64,000 bases of DNA from Bacteroidota bacterium (GTDB taxonomy: Bacteria; Bacteroidota; Bacteroidia; Chitinophagales; Chitinophagaceae). A model generated the notes under the pieces. That model saw nothing but the letters and a program-made list of their open reading frames with translations. It searched no databases and had not been told where the DNA came from. The stretch lies in NCBI GenBank assembly GCA_020161535.1, contig JAIUNW010000009.1, positions 62,001 through 126,000 of the forward strand. The letters are read 5' to 3'. How positions within the stretch are numbered: the first letter of the stretch is position 1; each line of letters begins with the position of its first letter. The position numbers were made by a program, and so were the translations under genes. Of the stretch, positions 9,479 to 20,353 are shown piece by piece.

Positions 9479-10420
9479 TCAGCGCAAAAGCAATTCACAG
9501 GGTTTAATACCCGTGTGTTTTTTAAACGCGGTACTGAAATGGGAAATGGAGCTGTAACCGAGCAACAATGACACCTCGGTTACACTCAGCCCTTTTTCAT
9601 ACAACAGGTAGCGCGCATGTTCCATCCGCTGCACCTGGTAAAAATCAAAAACAGTGGTGCCATACATTTCTTTGAAACCTTTTTTCAGGTAACATTCATT
9701 GATGGCCACTTTGCGGCTGAGTTCTTTGATGGTGATGGGCTCACCGATGTGCTGCAGCAATACTTCACGTGCCTTCTCAATTTTTTCACGATCCGCCTCA
9801 TTCGCCAGGAACTTACAACTGAAAACCATCTCCTCCCGCTCGCCCACCATGCACTCCAGGCTGTACAACAACAGCATCTGCATCTGCGCATTCAGGAATA
9901 TATTCTCCATTGAACCCGCATACTCGTTGTTCAGCATGGTGTCCAGCACCGCACGGGTGCGGCTGCACAACTGAATGGTTTTGGAGAAAGAGGTTTGGTG
10001 ATTGAACCTGACCACATCTTCAGTGTAACTTTTGTTTTTACCCGCGGGTGCACTGAATTGAGAAAGGTGCGACGGACTAAACACAAAACTCAACACGTCG
10101 ATGCTCGACTGTTTATTGCTGCAACTCGCTGGCGTTTTGTACTTACAGTGCTGGCAGGCAGTTAACGGCTCCTGGCAATACAGGTTTCCAGTAATGCAAA
10201 ACCGCAATTCGAGGTAGTTATTTTGGTGCTTTTTCGCTTCTCGGTTGTACACCAACATGCCGATATCTTCTACCCCCCATTGTGGCATTTTTCGATACCG
10301 GTTTATGGAATACTGAACAGAACCCGGCGTACGCTGCTTGCGCTGGTGCAATAACTCTAATTCGTTATGCATAATCGGCTCTTTACGAGCAAGTTCCAGT
10401 ATTTCAATGGGTTCCTGCAT
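9479..10420 (-). CDS. AraC-family regulator with a cysteine cluster
   Basis: 313 residues. The C-terminal ~100 residues form a double helix-turn-helix AraC domain (ITIKELSRKVAINECYLKKGFKEMYG, then VTEVSLLLGYSSISHFSTAFKKHTG; each spans the recognition helices). The N-terminal region is not a recognisable cupin. It holds five cysteines at 75, 82, 89, 92 and 100, spaced C-x6-C-x6-C-x2-C-x7-C, a possible Fe-S, zinc or redox site. It is convergent with the ferritin gene with no base between stops, and divergent from gyrB. Control of iron or heme genes is a plausible inference from context only. The start is at 10418-10420, just after a TAAATTTG box. Confidence 0.85.
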   Translation of the reverse strand: MQEPIEILELARKEPIMHNELELLHQRKQRTPGSVQYSINRYRKMPQWGVEDIGMLVYNREAKKHQNNYLELRFCITGNLYCQEPLTACQHCKYKTPASCSNKQSSIDVLSFVFSPSHLSQFSAPAGKNKSYTEDVVRFNHQTSFSKTIQLCSRTRAVLDTMLNNEYAGSMENIFLNAQMQMLLLYSLECMVGEREEMVFSCKFLANEADREKIEKAREVLLQHIGEPITIKELSRKVAINECYLKKGFKEMYGTTVFDFYQVQRMEHARYLLYEKGLSVTEVSLLLGYSSISHFSTAFKKHTGIKPCELLLR

Positions 10421-10427
10421 GGAGCAG

Positions 10428-10435
10428 CAAATTTA
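10428..10435 (-). promoter_or_regulatory. -7 box for the AraC gene
   Basis: On the minus strand this reads TAAATTTG, a full TAnnTTTG match. Only 7 bases separate it from the ATG, so the message should have almost no 5' leader. Confidence 0.5.
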
Positions 10436-10466
10436 AGGTTTTCCGGGAAAAACGCCCTCTTTTTCG

Positions 10467-10474
10467 TACATTTG
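10467..10474 (+). promoter_or_regulatory. -7 box for gyrB
   Basis: TACATTTG, a full TAnnTTTG match, lies 46 bp before the gyrB ATG and back to back with the AraC box on the other strand. Confidence 0.5.
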
Positions 10475-10481
10475 CCAATAG

Positions 10482-12506
<2,025 letters not shown>

Positions 12507-12578
12507 TTAAGGCCACGGGCAAATCCGGGTCTGGTTTTTGCCGTGAGGAATTGAATTTTTAACCACTAAATAAAAGTT

Positions 12579-12782
12579 ATGGCTGACGTTAAACTGACCG
12601 CATACAATGTGAAAACGAAAGAGAAAGGCGTAGAAATCAAAGACGCTGTTATCACCAAAACTGCCCGTGGCGGATACATGGCCCAGGGCAACGATGGCAA
12701 AGGCAATAAGCTGACGACCATGCTGGGTGAAGAAAAAGCATTGGCTGCGATCAAAGCCGGCGTGGCAAAACAAGGCTGGTAA
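12579..12782 (+). CDS. Small conserved protein of unknown function
   Basis: 67 residues, soluble, lysine- and alanine-rich (MADVKLTAYNVKTKEKG...), with no signal peptide or helix-turn-helix. It follows gyrB by 72 bp and is closed by a strong terminator 18 bp after its stop, which supports a real and well-expressed gene. I do not recognise a characterised family; the alternating charged and beta-prone pattern suggests a small beta-rich fold. Confidence 0.75.
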   Translation: MADVKLTAYNVKTKEKGVEIKDAVITKTARGGYMAQGNDGKGNKLTTMLGEEKALAAIKAGVAKQGW

Positions 12783-12800
12783 TCGTACAAAAACAAATTG

Positions 12801-12832
12801 AAGGGTGTTTCGTTTTGAAACACCTTTTTTTT
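12801..12832 (+). terminator. Intrinsic terminator after the 67-residue gene
   Basis: GGTGTTTC and GAAACACC form an 8-bp perfect stem with a GTTTT loop (12804-12824), followed by eight T. Flanking AA/TT extend the stem. The downstream lectin gene's frame opens inside the T tract. Confidence 0.88.
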
Positions 12833-12863
12833 GTGCCTGCTCTTTATTAGTTTGGGCAACGAT

Positions 12864-14789
12864 TTGAAATCAATTTTTGCCATACTATGTTTATGCCTGC
12901 CCTTTGTATTGCAGGCACAATCTTCGTCTGATAAACCCTATCACATCAATGGCAATGCTTTTCAGGAGAACTGCAATTGCTACACGCTCACACCCGACCA
13001 AAATTTTCAATCGGGCTCCGTATGGAACATCAACAAAATTGACCTTCGTCAATCGTTCGATTATCAATTTGAAATTTACCTCGGCTGCACCGACACCGAG
13101 GGTGCCGACGGCATCGCATTTGTACTCCAGCCCATCAGCACGGTGGTGGGTACTGCCGGCAATGGCCTCGGTTTTCAGGGCATTCACCCTTCTATTGGCG
13201 TATTAATCGATACCTGGCAAAATACCGACGACAACGATCCTGCCTATGATCACCTGAGCATTGCAACCAATGGTGTGATTCAACATGCTACACCCAACGA
13301 CCTCACGGGTGCCATCCCCGCATTGCCCAACAATGCCAATATCGAAGATTGCCGATGGCATAACCTGCACATACAATGGAACGCTGCCGCGCAAACCCTG
13401 ACGGCTACCGTGGATGGTTTACAGCATGTGCAGGCAACCATCAACCTGGTGGATGTTATTTTTGGGGGCAATCCGCAAGTGTTCTGGGGCTTCAGCGCAT
13501 CTACCGGTGGTGGCAAAAATGCGCAACGATTTTGTACATCGCTGAATGCCGACTTCATACAAAATGCCAGCAGTAACTATTGTGCACCAGCGGTGATCGA
13601 CTTCGAAGATCATTCCCGTTCTTTCGGCTCCATCCTGGAATGGCATTGGGATTTCGGGGATGGCACACAATTCAACGGACCCAATCCGCCACCGCACCGC
13701 TATAGCCAGCCGGGCAATTATTCTGTCAGCTCTACCATATTGGGTAATAACGGCTGCTGGTCGGATACTTTTAAGCAGGTGATCACCATCGGCTCTATCC
13801 CCACCGCTGGCATTGATATACCCAACCAGATTTGCGATAACAGTTTGCTGCCACTACACGACAATTCTACGGTAACTTTTGGCAATATCAATCAATGGAA
13901 CTGGATCATTAACGGGCAGTCGTATCAACAACAAAATCCTGACCCCGGACCCTTGGCGCCCGGGCCTTTGCAAGTTCAACTGCAAGTGGCAACTGAGCAA
14001 GGTTGCACATCAACCAGCACACAAAAAATAGTAACCGTAGCACCGGCACCCAGCATCAGCCTGACATCGGCCGATAGCGCCTGCGCAGGCGCTGTGCTCG
14101 ATATAACGGCCCGTTCCACCCGCCCCCTGGCGCCGGTAACCAACTGGCTTTGGCATCCGTTAACGAACAATAGCAACGTCTACTCCTTTTCTTCGGCTAC
14201 GGCTGGCCGTTATACCGTTGCCGTTACTGGCATAGCAGACAATGGTTGTGCCAGTGATACGCTGCAGAAAGAGATTGTCGTATTGCAAACGCGCGCTGAT
14301 GCAGGTCGCGATACAACCATTGCCATCAACGAACCCCTGGTGCTGCATGGTAGTGGCGGCCCGATACTGCATTGGTGGCCCGCTACCGGTTTAAGTGATC
14401 CGGCGATAGCCGATCCAACTGCCTTCCTTGACCACGATATGACTTATTATTTGACGGCGGCAACATCGATGGGCTGTGAAACCGTCGACCAGATCAATAT
14501 CCGCGTGTACAAAGGCCCCGACATTTATGTGCCCAATGCCTTTAGTCCCAATGCCGACAACCGCAACGACCGGCTTCGATTTGTGGCCCCAGGCATCAGG
14601 CAGGTTTATTATTTCCGCATCTATAACCGCTGGGGACAATTACTCTACAACAGCAATAGCGCTACAGGTTGGGATGGACGTTTTCAAAACCGGGAGCAGG
14701 CAAGTGACCTGTATATTTGGATGATTAGTGGCGAAGACCTTCACGGCCGCCTTTTTAACAAAAAGGGAACTGTATTACTGATTCGCTAA
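12864..14789 (+). CDS. Secreted L-type-lectin/PKD protein with a T9SS type B (CHU_C) tail
   Basis: About 641 residues from a TTG start at 12864, chosen because it gives the signal peptide MKSIFAILCLCLPFVLQA; the frame is open back to 12831. Residues ~20-230 resemble a legume/L-type lectin domain (DGIAFVLQP, GLGFQGIHPSIGVLIDTWQN, VFWGFSASTGG). A PKD domain follows (WHWDFGDGTQFNG), then further Ig/PKD-like repeats. The last ~95 residues are the gliding-motility/T9SS C-terminal domain (VPNAFSPNADNRNDRLRF...YNRWGQLLYNS). It is probably exported by type IX secretion and glycan-binding. The start is the least certain part. Confidence 0.82.
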   Translation: MKSIFAILCLCLPFVLQAQSSSDKPYHINGNAFQENCNCYTLTPDQNFQSGSVWNINKIDLRQSFDYQFEIYLGCTDTEGADGIAFVLQPISTVVGTAGNGLGFQGIHPSIGVLIDTWQNTDDNDPAYDHLSIATNGVIQHATPNDLTGAIPALPNNANIEDCRWHNLHIQWNAAAQTLTATVDGLQHVQATINLVDVIFGGNPQVFWGFSASTGGGKNAQRFCTSLNADFIQNASSNYCAPAVIDFEDHSRSFGSILEWHWDFGDGTQFNGPNPPPHRYSQPGNYSVSSTILGNNGCWSDTFKQVITIGSIPTAGIDIPNQICDNSLLPLHDNSTVTFGNINQWNWIINGQSYQQQNPDPGPLAPGPLQVQLQVATEQGCTSTSTQKIVTVAPAPSISLTSADSACAGAVLDITARSTRPLAPVTNWLWHPLTNNSNVYSFSSATAGRYTVAVTGIADNGCASDTLQKEIVVLQTRADAGRDTTIAINEPLVLHGSGGPILHWWPATGLSDPAIADPTAFLDHDMTYYLTAATSMGCETVDQINIRVYKGPDIYVPNAFSPNADNRNDRLRFVAPGIRQVYYFRIYNRWGQLLYNSNSATGWDGRFQNREQASDLYIWMISGEDLHGRLFNKKGTVLLIR

Positions 14790-14824
14790 AGACCTTAACT
14801 TTAAAACCCAATCATCAAAAGCAT

Positions 14825-15562
14825 ATGAAATATCTGTTCCTCACCATGGCAAGCATTACAGCCTTCTCTTCCCTACAAGCACAACAACCGCAGGGCGATC
14901 CCAAAGCCACCGAAGTATGGACACCTGTACCAAAAATCATCGATGCAGGTTCGGCAACTAAAGCGCCTTCTGACGCCATCGTGCTGTTCGACGGAAAAGA
15001 CCTCAGCCAGTGGGAAAATGCCAAAACGGGTGCACCCGCAGAATGGACCGTAGCAGGGGGCGCCATCACGGTAAAACCAAAAGCCGGTGACATAAAAACC
15101 AAAGAAAAATTCGGCGACATTCAGTTACACATTGAATGGCGCACGCCGACCACGATCACCGGCGACGGACAAGGACGTGGCAATAGCGGCATTTTCTTCC
15201 AGGAGAAATATGAGTTGCAGGTGCTGGATAACTTCAACAATGTGACCTATTCAAACGGACAGGCAGGCTCGATTTACAAACAACATATTCCATTGGTGAA
15301 TGCCAGTCGAAAACCAGGCGAATGGCAAACTTATGACGCCATTTTCACCGCACCGCGATTCAATGAAGACGGTAGCCTGGCCTCGCCTGCGCGCATTACA
15401 GTTTTACACAATGGCGTGTTGGTGCAAAACAATGTTGAATTAAAAGGTGGCACTGAATACATTGGTCTGCCTAAATACACCAAGCATGGTGATGGCAGCA
15501 TTGAATTGCAAGACCATGGTAACCTGGTGAGCTTCCGCAATATCTGGGTGCGTAAACTCTAA
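14825..15562 (+). CDS. DUF1080 (3-keto-disaccharide hydrolase-like) secreted protein
   Basis: 245 residues with a signal peptide (MKYLFLTMASITAFSSLQAQ). The body matches the DUF1080 concanavalin-like fold: LFDGKDLSQWEN near residue 55, GDIQLHIEWRTP, GNSGIFFQEKYELQVLDNF, and the ending GSIELQDHGNLVSFRNIWVRKL. The family includes 3-keto-glycoside hydrolases, but substrate cannot be read from sequence. It is convergent with the DUF1501/DUF1800 pair, with 18 bp between stops. Confidence 0.88.
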   Translation: MKYLFLTMASITAFSSLQAQQPQGDPKATEVWTPVPKIIDAGSATKAPSDAIVLFDGKDLSQWENAKTGAPAEWTVAGGAITVKPKAGDIKTKEKFGDIQLHIEWRTPTTITGDGQGRGNSGIFFQEKYELQVLDNFNNVTYSNGQAGSIYKQHIPLVNASRKPGEWQTYDAIFTAPRFNEDGSLASPARITVLHNGVLVQNNVELKGGTEYIGLPKYTKHGDGSIELQDHGNLVSFRNIWVRKL

Positions 15563-15580
15563 GCTGGTGCAGGTGGGCGT

Positions 15581-16780
15581 TTAAACCACGCTGATGCCAG
15601 AAAACTTTCCCCCTAAAATATTTTCAGCCGGTGTATCCAACCAGTTTTCGAGCAGGTTGGCATACACCGCCCGGAAATCAACTTTGTACTGAAGATCGCC
15701 GTCGCGCAGGTTATTCAGGTCGGCCATGGCATTTAGCAGGCCTTTGCTTTTCAAGGCGCCGCCAACGAAAAACATATTGTTGGCGGTACCGTGGTCGGTG
15801 CCGGCACTTGCATTCTGGCTTACTCGTCGACCGAATTCCGAAAACGTAACCAACACCACATCTTTGAATCGGTTATTTGCTTTCAGGTCTTTTACAAAAG
15901 CTTCGATCGCATCGTTCATTTCGGTAAAGAGTCTTTTTTGCTGCCCCTCTTGTGCCACATGTGTATCGAAACTACCATGACTGAGGTAATATACTTTGGT
16001 ATTGATGTCAGAAAAAATCAGCCCCGCGATGGTTTTCAGTTTTCTGCCCATCTCGGTTGCCGGATAAGCAGCGTTTGACGGCATTTTTTTCGATTGTTCA
16101 AAAATATAGTCGGCGCTATTGAGCGTATTGGTAAGTGTTTGGTAAAGAAAGTCTGGCAGGTCTTCGCTGTGTGATGACTGGTGTTGTTGTATCAGCTCCC
16201 GATATAATTTTTGCTTACTGCTTTGGTACAATCGATTGGGTTCTCGCATCGCGATGCCGCTGCCATTTTTCCCTTTGAGGGCGAGGCTGAGCATATCGTC
16301 CAATTCCAGAATCTGTGTGGGATGATTACATGCTTTGCACTGGTTATCGAGATACCGACCCAGCCAGCCGTTGTATATATATTCATCACTATTGCTGGCC
16401 GATTGCCAAATATCCATACTCCTGAAATGGGATCGATCGGGTGAAGGATAACCGACTTCATTTAGTATGGCAAGGCTGCCATCATCATAGGCAGCTTTGA
16501 AAGCAGTGAGGGCGGGATGCAAACCAACTTCATCTGTTAGCGACAGACAATCTTGTCTTTTAAGTCCTAAAACAGGGCGTGCCTGGTAATACAAATCGTT
16601 GCGATAGGGAACCACTGTGTTGAGTCCGTCGTTGCCACCACTCAACTGCAAAACCACCAACACCTTATTGCCGGCAGGCACCGCCGCTTTCTGTTCCGTA
16701 GCCTGCAAAAAACGCGGCACAAACATCGACGCTGATGCCAGGGTACTTGCTTGTAAAAATTCTTTTCGGTTGAATAACAT
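15581..16780 (-). CDS. DUF1501 family protein
   Basis: 399 residues. The N-terminus (MLFNRKEFLQASTLASASMFVPRFLQA) resembles a twin-arginine-like or Sec leader with a conserved RxEF core. The body has family landmarks VLVVLQLSGGNDGLNTVVPY, SHFRSMDIWQ, and FSEFGRRVSQNASAGTDHGTA near residue 320, an alkaline-phosphatase-superfamily-like arrangement. DUF1501 genes are typically paired with DUF1800, as here (5 bp apart). Substrate and role are unknown. Confidence 0.9.
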   Translation of the reverse strand: MLFNRKEFLQASTLASASMFVPRFLQATEQKAAVPAGNKVLVVLQLSGGNDGLNTVVPYRNDLYYQARPVLGLKRQDCLSLTDEVGLHPALTAFKAAYDDGSLAILNEVGYPSPDRSHFRSMDIWQSASNSDEYIYNGWLGRYLDNQCKACNHPTQILELDDMLSLALKGKNGSGIAMREPNRLYQSSKQKLYRELIQQHQSSHSEDLPDFLYQTLTNTLNSADYIFEQSKKMPSNAAYPATEMGRKLKTIAGLIFSDINTKVYYLSHGSFDTHVAQEGQQKRLFTEMNDAIEAFVKDLKANNRFKDVVLVTFSEFGRRVSQNASAGTDHGTANNMFFVGGALKSKGLLNAMADLNNLRDGDLQYKVDFRAVYANLLENWLDTPAENILGGKFSGISVV

Positions 16781-16785
16781 GCTGC

Positions 16786-18195
16786 TTAGTTTATCTGGTA
16801 TTCAGGTGTGCTCATCAGGTTGAGGGTAAGCGTGCCGATGGCCAGTTCGGGGCTGGATTTATCGTTGTGGTTTTCAAATACGGCTGCCGATGGTTGGTGT
16901 TTGCTTTGCAAGAGAAAACGATTCACCGTTTCGTAGCGATCAGTTTCTTTGCTGTCGGCAAAAGCTTGTATATAGGCGGGCCAGTTTATGATGGCTCTAA
17001 AATTTCTACCCAGTTGTACAGGCGCGCGACCCATTTGCACATCATCGTCTTGTTTAGGATTGAGTTGTAAGGCTTCATTGCCGGTAATGAGTTGCGGCAG
17101 GCGCATGCGGAACAAGAGTGTGCTGCTGTCGATCCAGTTCTTACCGGCAGGCCAACCTGCTACATTGGGCGGGTAAAAGAGCACCTGTCCGAGTAGTTTT
17201 TCCACCAGCAATTGTATTTCCGGCGCTGGCAGGTCGAAGGGCAATTGCCTTCTGATGCCCACCCAAAGTTCAATCGGTGATTTGATGCGATTGCCCGTAT
17301 TGGCTACGTCGTAAAACCAGTTGCTGCTGAACAGATCAGCCAGCAATGATTGAATATCATAGCCCGATTGTCTAAATCGATCGGCGTAATAATCAATCTT
17401 TTCCCGGGGTGCTTGTTCGTTTACGAAATAGCGTATGAGCTTCCCCGTTATGAAGTTGGCGGTGGCGGGTTGTGCGAGAATGATAGCAAGAATATCGTCG
17501 CCATTGAAATTGCCTTCCTGGCCCAGGAAACGCTTGCTACCGTCATCGTGCTGGTTATTACGGAATACGAATGCGCCACTGGCATCGGCGCCCCAACCGG
17601 TGAAAGCCCGGGCAGCTTCCTTTATATCAGTTTCCGAATAGTTGCCGCGGCCCATGGTGAATAGCTCCATCACTTCGCGGGCAAAGTTTTCGTTCGGATG
17701 GCCTTTTCTGTTTTGGTTGTTGTTGAGAAAATTGAGCATGGCGGCCGATTTGCTGACCTGTTTCAGCAAGTCGCCAAAATTGCCCAGGGCATTGGTTCTG
17801 ACAATATGCAATAGTAGCTGCTGGTAATAAATGTTCAGGTTACGGCAAGCAAAATGGCCATGCCAGAAGAAGGCCATTTTTTCTCTTAGTTGCGCGGGTG
17901 AAGCGATCATCTCATCGAGCCAGCGCAGGTTAAGGGTTTTGATATCGTCGCGCGATTGTTTTCTAAGCTGGCGCTTTTCTTCGATCGAAAGGTTTCTGCG
18001 GTTCATGAGCATGCCCTCCATGCTATTGGAAACGACATCAATATAGGTGGGTGGCTGCTGGCTGGCAGCGATCATTGCTTTTAGTTGTACGGAGGGGCTG
18101 TTGTTGCGCAGGATTTCTATGTCACGGGCCTGCGGGCCAAAACCGGCCCGCCAGGCGAGGTGCTGGTTCTTCCACTGGTTGTCTAACCTGTTCAT
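16786..18195 (-). CDS. DUF1800 family protein
   Basis: 469 residues, without an obvious signal peptide. Family landmarks: LAWRAGFGPQ near the start, LREKMAFFWHGHFACR near residue 110, NENFAREVMELFTMGRGNYSETDIKEAARAFTGW near 175-210, and WPAGKNWIDSSTLLFRMRLP near 345. It is co-transcribed with the downstream DUF1501 gene. The pair is common in Bacteroidota and Planctomycetota, but its biochemical role is not established. Confidence 0.9.
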   Translation of the reverse strand: MNRLDNQWKNQHLAWRAGFGPQARDIEILRNNSPSVQLKAMIAASQQPPTYIDVVSNSMEGMLMNRRNLSIEEKRQLRKQSRDDIKTLNLRWLDEMIASPAQLREKMAFFWHGHFACRNLNIYYQQLLLHIVRTNALGNFGDLLKQVSKSAAMLNFLNNNQNRKGHPNENFAREVMELFTMGRGNYSETDIKEAARAFTGWGADASGAFVFRNNQHDDGSKRFLGQEGNFNGDDILAIILAQPATANFITGKLIRYFVNEQAPREKIDYYADRFRQSGYDIQSLLADLFSSNWFYDVANTGNRIKSPIELWVGIRRQLPFDLPAPEIQLLVEKLLGQVLFYPPNVAGWPAGKNWIDSSTLLFRMRLPQLITGNEALQLNPKQDDDVQMGRAPVQLGRNFRAIINWPAYIQAFADSKETDRYETVNRFLLQSKHQPSAAVFENHNDKSSPELAIGTLTLNLMSTPEYQIN

Positions 18196-18241
18196 GGCAA
18201 CTTAGAACGCGAAAACCGCACCGGGTTTAATCTGCTCTTCC

Positions 18242-18280
18242 ACCCGACGGGTTTTACCCGACGGGTAACACCCGTCGGGT
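18242..18280. repeat. Array A of the period-14 palindromic repeat (3 units)
   Basis: Three 11-bp palindromes ACCCG(A/T)CGGGT at 18242, 18256 and 18270, separated by exactly 3 bp. The array begins a few bases beyond the stop of the minus-strand outer-membrane protein gene (18286). Confidence 0.9.
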
Positions 18281-18285
18281 GGCGG

Positions 18286-18885
18286 CTAAAAGATAAAGTC
18301 CAGGCCGAAAACAAAGTTCTGGAACAGTGTTATCGAAAATGCGTCGGAGCTGCTTTTTTCGAGGTTTGTCTTGGATACAAGATGAACATATCCAGCGCCG
18401 CCAGCATCCAGAAACAATAGCACAGAACTGGTAGGTTTGTAATACAGCCCAGGTTTTAGGGTTGCTGCAGTTGTATAATTCTTTTGCTGACTACTTGCTC
18501 CATTGTAGTTTGCCTTTTGCGTACCCCAGCCATAACTGCCCTCCATTTGTGCAAACCACCCAAAATCGCCTTTAATCGGCATAAGATGTTTTACAAAAAT
18601 ACCCGGTGTAAAAAAACTGCCCTGGCTGCTACTGTTGGTACCGGCATTTGCACTTGATTTATTATGACTGTAGCCAAATTGCAGTCCCAGCACCCAATTA
18701 TGGGCAACAGCAACAGAAACCCTCGGCGTAACAGTAAAGTTTGACTGTTTTTGTTCCCCTTCCGTAATCAAGTATTTGGCGGTTGAAAAGCCAATATTGC
18801 CCCCAACCAGTATATCGGATGGGTTGATTTGGGCAGTGGCGCCAATTGACAGCAGTAACAGTACAAAAACGTAGCATTTTTTCAT
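18286..18885 (-). CDS. Outer-membrane beta-barrel protein
   Basis: 199 residues with a signal peptide (MKKCYVFVLLLLSIGATAQ). The rest alternates polar and hydrophobic residues in short strands and ends on aromatic Phe (FVFGLDFIF), as usual for outer-membrane barrels of the PorT/OmpW-like small porin group. No ligand can be named. It is transcribed between two palindromic repeat arrays, one after its own stop and one upstream after serS. Confidence 0.8.
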   Translation of the reverse strand: MKKCYVFVLLLLSIGATAQINPSDILVGGNIGFSTAKYLITEGEQKQSNFTVTPRVSVAVAHNWVLGLQFGYSHNKSSANAGTNSSSQGSFFTPGIFVKHLMPIKGDFGWFAQMEGSYGWGTQKANYNGASSQQKNYTTAATLKPGLYYKPTSSVLLFLDAGGAGYVHLVSKTNLEKSSSDAFSITLFQNFVFGLDFIF

Positions 18886-18966
18886 ACATAAAGTTTGCCG
18901 TAAAACAACAAAAAAGCCTACTACAGAGAACGGTTGCTCCTCACTTTAAACAAACTTTAAACATCT

Positions 18967-19019
18967 ACCCGACGGGTTGCACCCGTCGGGTAATACCCGT
19001 CAGGTAGAACCCGTCGGGT
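18967..19019. repeat. Array B of the period-14 palindromic repeat (4 units)
   Basis: Four 11-bp units at 18967, 18981, 18995 and 19009, again with 3-bp spacers. The third unit has one change (ACCCGTCAGGT). It lies 17 bp past the stop of serS on the minus strand. Confidence 0.9.
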
Positions 19020-19035
19020 GCAATCAGCAGTGCAA

Positions 19036-20304
19036 TCAAATACGATCCGCGCCGAAATATGAATGCAATACCGCGGGAATTTTTATACCGCCCTTGCCAT
19101 CCTGGTTGTTTTCAAGCAGGGCAGCCAGGATGCGGGGCAGGGCCAGTGAGCTGCCATTCAATGAATGCAGTAACTGGGTTTTGCCAGTCGCGTCTTTGTA
19201 CCGAATCTTCATGCGGTTGGTCTGGTAGGATTCGAAGTTGGACACAGAGCTCACTTCCAACCATTTTTCCTGCGCAGCGCTGTACACTTCAAAATCGTAA
19301 GTAAGTGCCGATGTAAAGCCCATATCGCCTCCGCATAAACGAAGAATACGATACGGCAGTTCAAGCGATTGAATCAATTGCTCCACATGCGCTACCATCG
19401 CATCGAGGGTCTCATAACTTTTCTCCGGTTGCACCAATTGTACAATTTCCACTTTGTCGAACTGGTGCAAGCGATTAAGTCCGCGAACATCCTTGCCATA
19501 ACTACCCGCTTCGCGGCGGAAACAGGGCGTGTAGGCGGTCATCCGCAGCGGCAAATCCGCCTCTTTCACGATCTCATCACGATAAATATTGGTTACCGGT
19601 ACTTCAGACGTGGGGATGAGGTAAAAATTATCGACCGTGGCATGGTACATCTGCCCTTCTTTATCGGGCAACTGACCAGTACCATACGCAGAGGCTTCGT
19701 TCACCATCAGCGGCGGTTGAATTTCGAGGTAACCGGCTTTGGTATTGTAGTCGAGAAAATACTGGATCATGGCCCGCTGCAACCGGGCGCCCTTGCCCAT
19801 GTATACCGGAAAGCCGCTGCCAGTCAATTTATTGCCCAATTCGAAATCGATTAGGTTCATATCCGCCACCAGGTCCCAATGCGGTTTGGCGCTGAAACCA
19901 AATGCAGGTTTCGGGCCCGCTTCGCGCACTACCACATTGTCGTCAGGCGTTTTACCCGCAGGCACTTGCGTGGAAGGCAGGTTCGGAATCTGCACCAATA
20001 TATCGTGCAGCTGTTTTTCGATGGCATCGATCTCGGCGGTGGCTTCCATTTGTTGTTTCCAAACAGCCACATCGCTCTTCAATTTTTCAGCACCCGCTTT
20101 ATCGCCGTTGCGCATCAGGTTTCCGATCTCTTTCGACGCTGCATTTACTTTGCTTTGCAGTTCATCCCTTTCCACCTGCAATTTGCGGCGCAATTCGTCG
20201 AGCGACAGCAACTCATCCACCAACTGGAGCTGTTTAAAATGCCTTACAGATAGTCTTTCTTTCACGTAGTCCGCATTCTGGCGAACAAAATTCACGAGTA
20301 ACAT
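19036..20304 (-). CDS. serS: Seryl-tRNA synthetase
   Basis: 422 residues from the ATG at 20302-20304; the open frame runs 53 codons further upstream, but that part crosses the promoter and is not serS-like. It charges tRNA-Ser. It has the N-terminal coiled-coil arm (residues ~25-110) and class II motifs: TAYTPCFRREAGSYGKDVRG (motif 2) and NGSSLALPRILAALLENNQ (motif 3). It is divergent from the 115-residue gene across 49 bp, and a palindromic array follows its stop. Confidence 0.96.
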   Translation of the reverse strand: MLLVNFVRQNADYVKERLSVRHFKQLQLVDELLSLDELRRKLQVERDELQSKVNAASKEIGNLMRNGDKAGAEKLKSDVAVWKQQMEATAEIDAIEKQLHDILVQIPNLPSTQVPAGKTPDDNVVVREAGPKPAFGFSAKPHWDLVADMNLIDFELGNKLTGSGFPVYMGKGARLQRAMIQYFLDYNTKAGYLEIQPPLMVNEASAYGTGQLPDKEGQMYHATVDNFYLIPTSEVPVTNIYRDEIVKEADLPLRMTAYTPCFRREAGSYGKDVRGLNRLHQFDKVEIVQLVQPEKSYETLDAMVAHVEQLIQSLELPYRILRLCGGDMGFTSALTYDFEVYSAAQEKWLEVSSVSNFESYQTNRMKIRYKDATGKTQLLHSLNGSSLALPRILAALLENNQDGKGGIKIPAVLHSYFGADRI

Positions 20305-20321
20305 CGCACGATAATTTGCGG

Positions 20322-20329
20322 CAAAGATA
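20322..20329 (-). promoter_or_regulatory. -7 box for serS
   Basis: TATCTTTG on the minus strand, 17 bases before the serS ATG. It mirrors an identical box on the plus strand at 20341. Confidence 0.55.
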
Positions 20330-20340
20330 AGCCCCTGGTT

Positions 20341-20348
20341 TATCTTTG
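20341..20348 (+). promoter_or_regulatory. -7 box for the 115-residue gene
   Basis: TATCTTTG with its last G only 5 bases before the ATG at 20354, so transcription probably starts at or near the start codon (leaderless). Confidence 0.55.
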
Positions 20349-20353
20349 CCACT

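Noticed and set aside
18242..19019. CRISPR-like arrays
   Set aside because: Units are 11-bp palindromes with constant 3-bp gaps; there are no unique spacers of CRISPR length and no cas genes.
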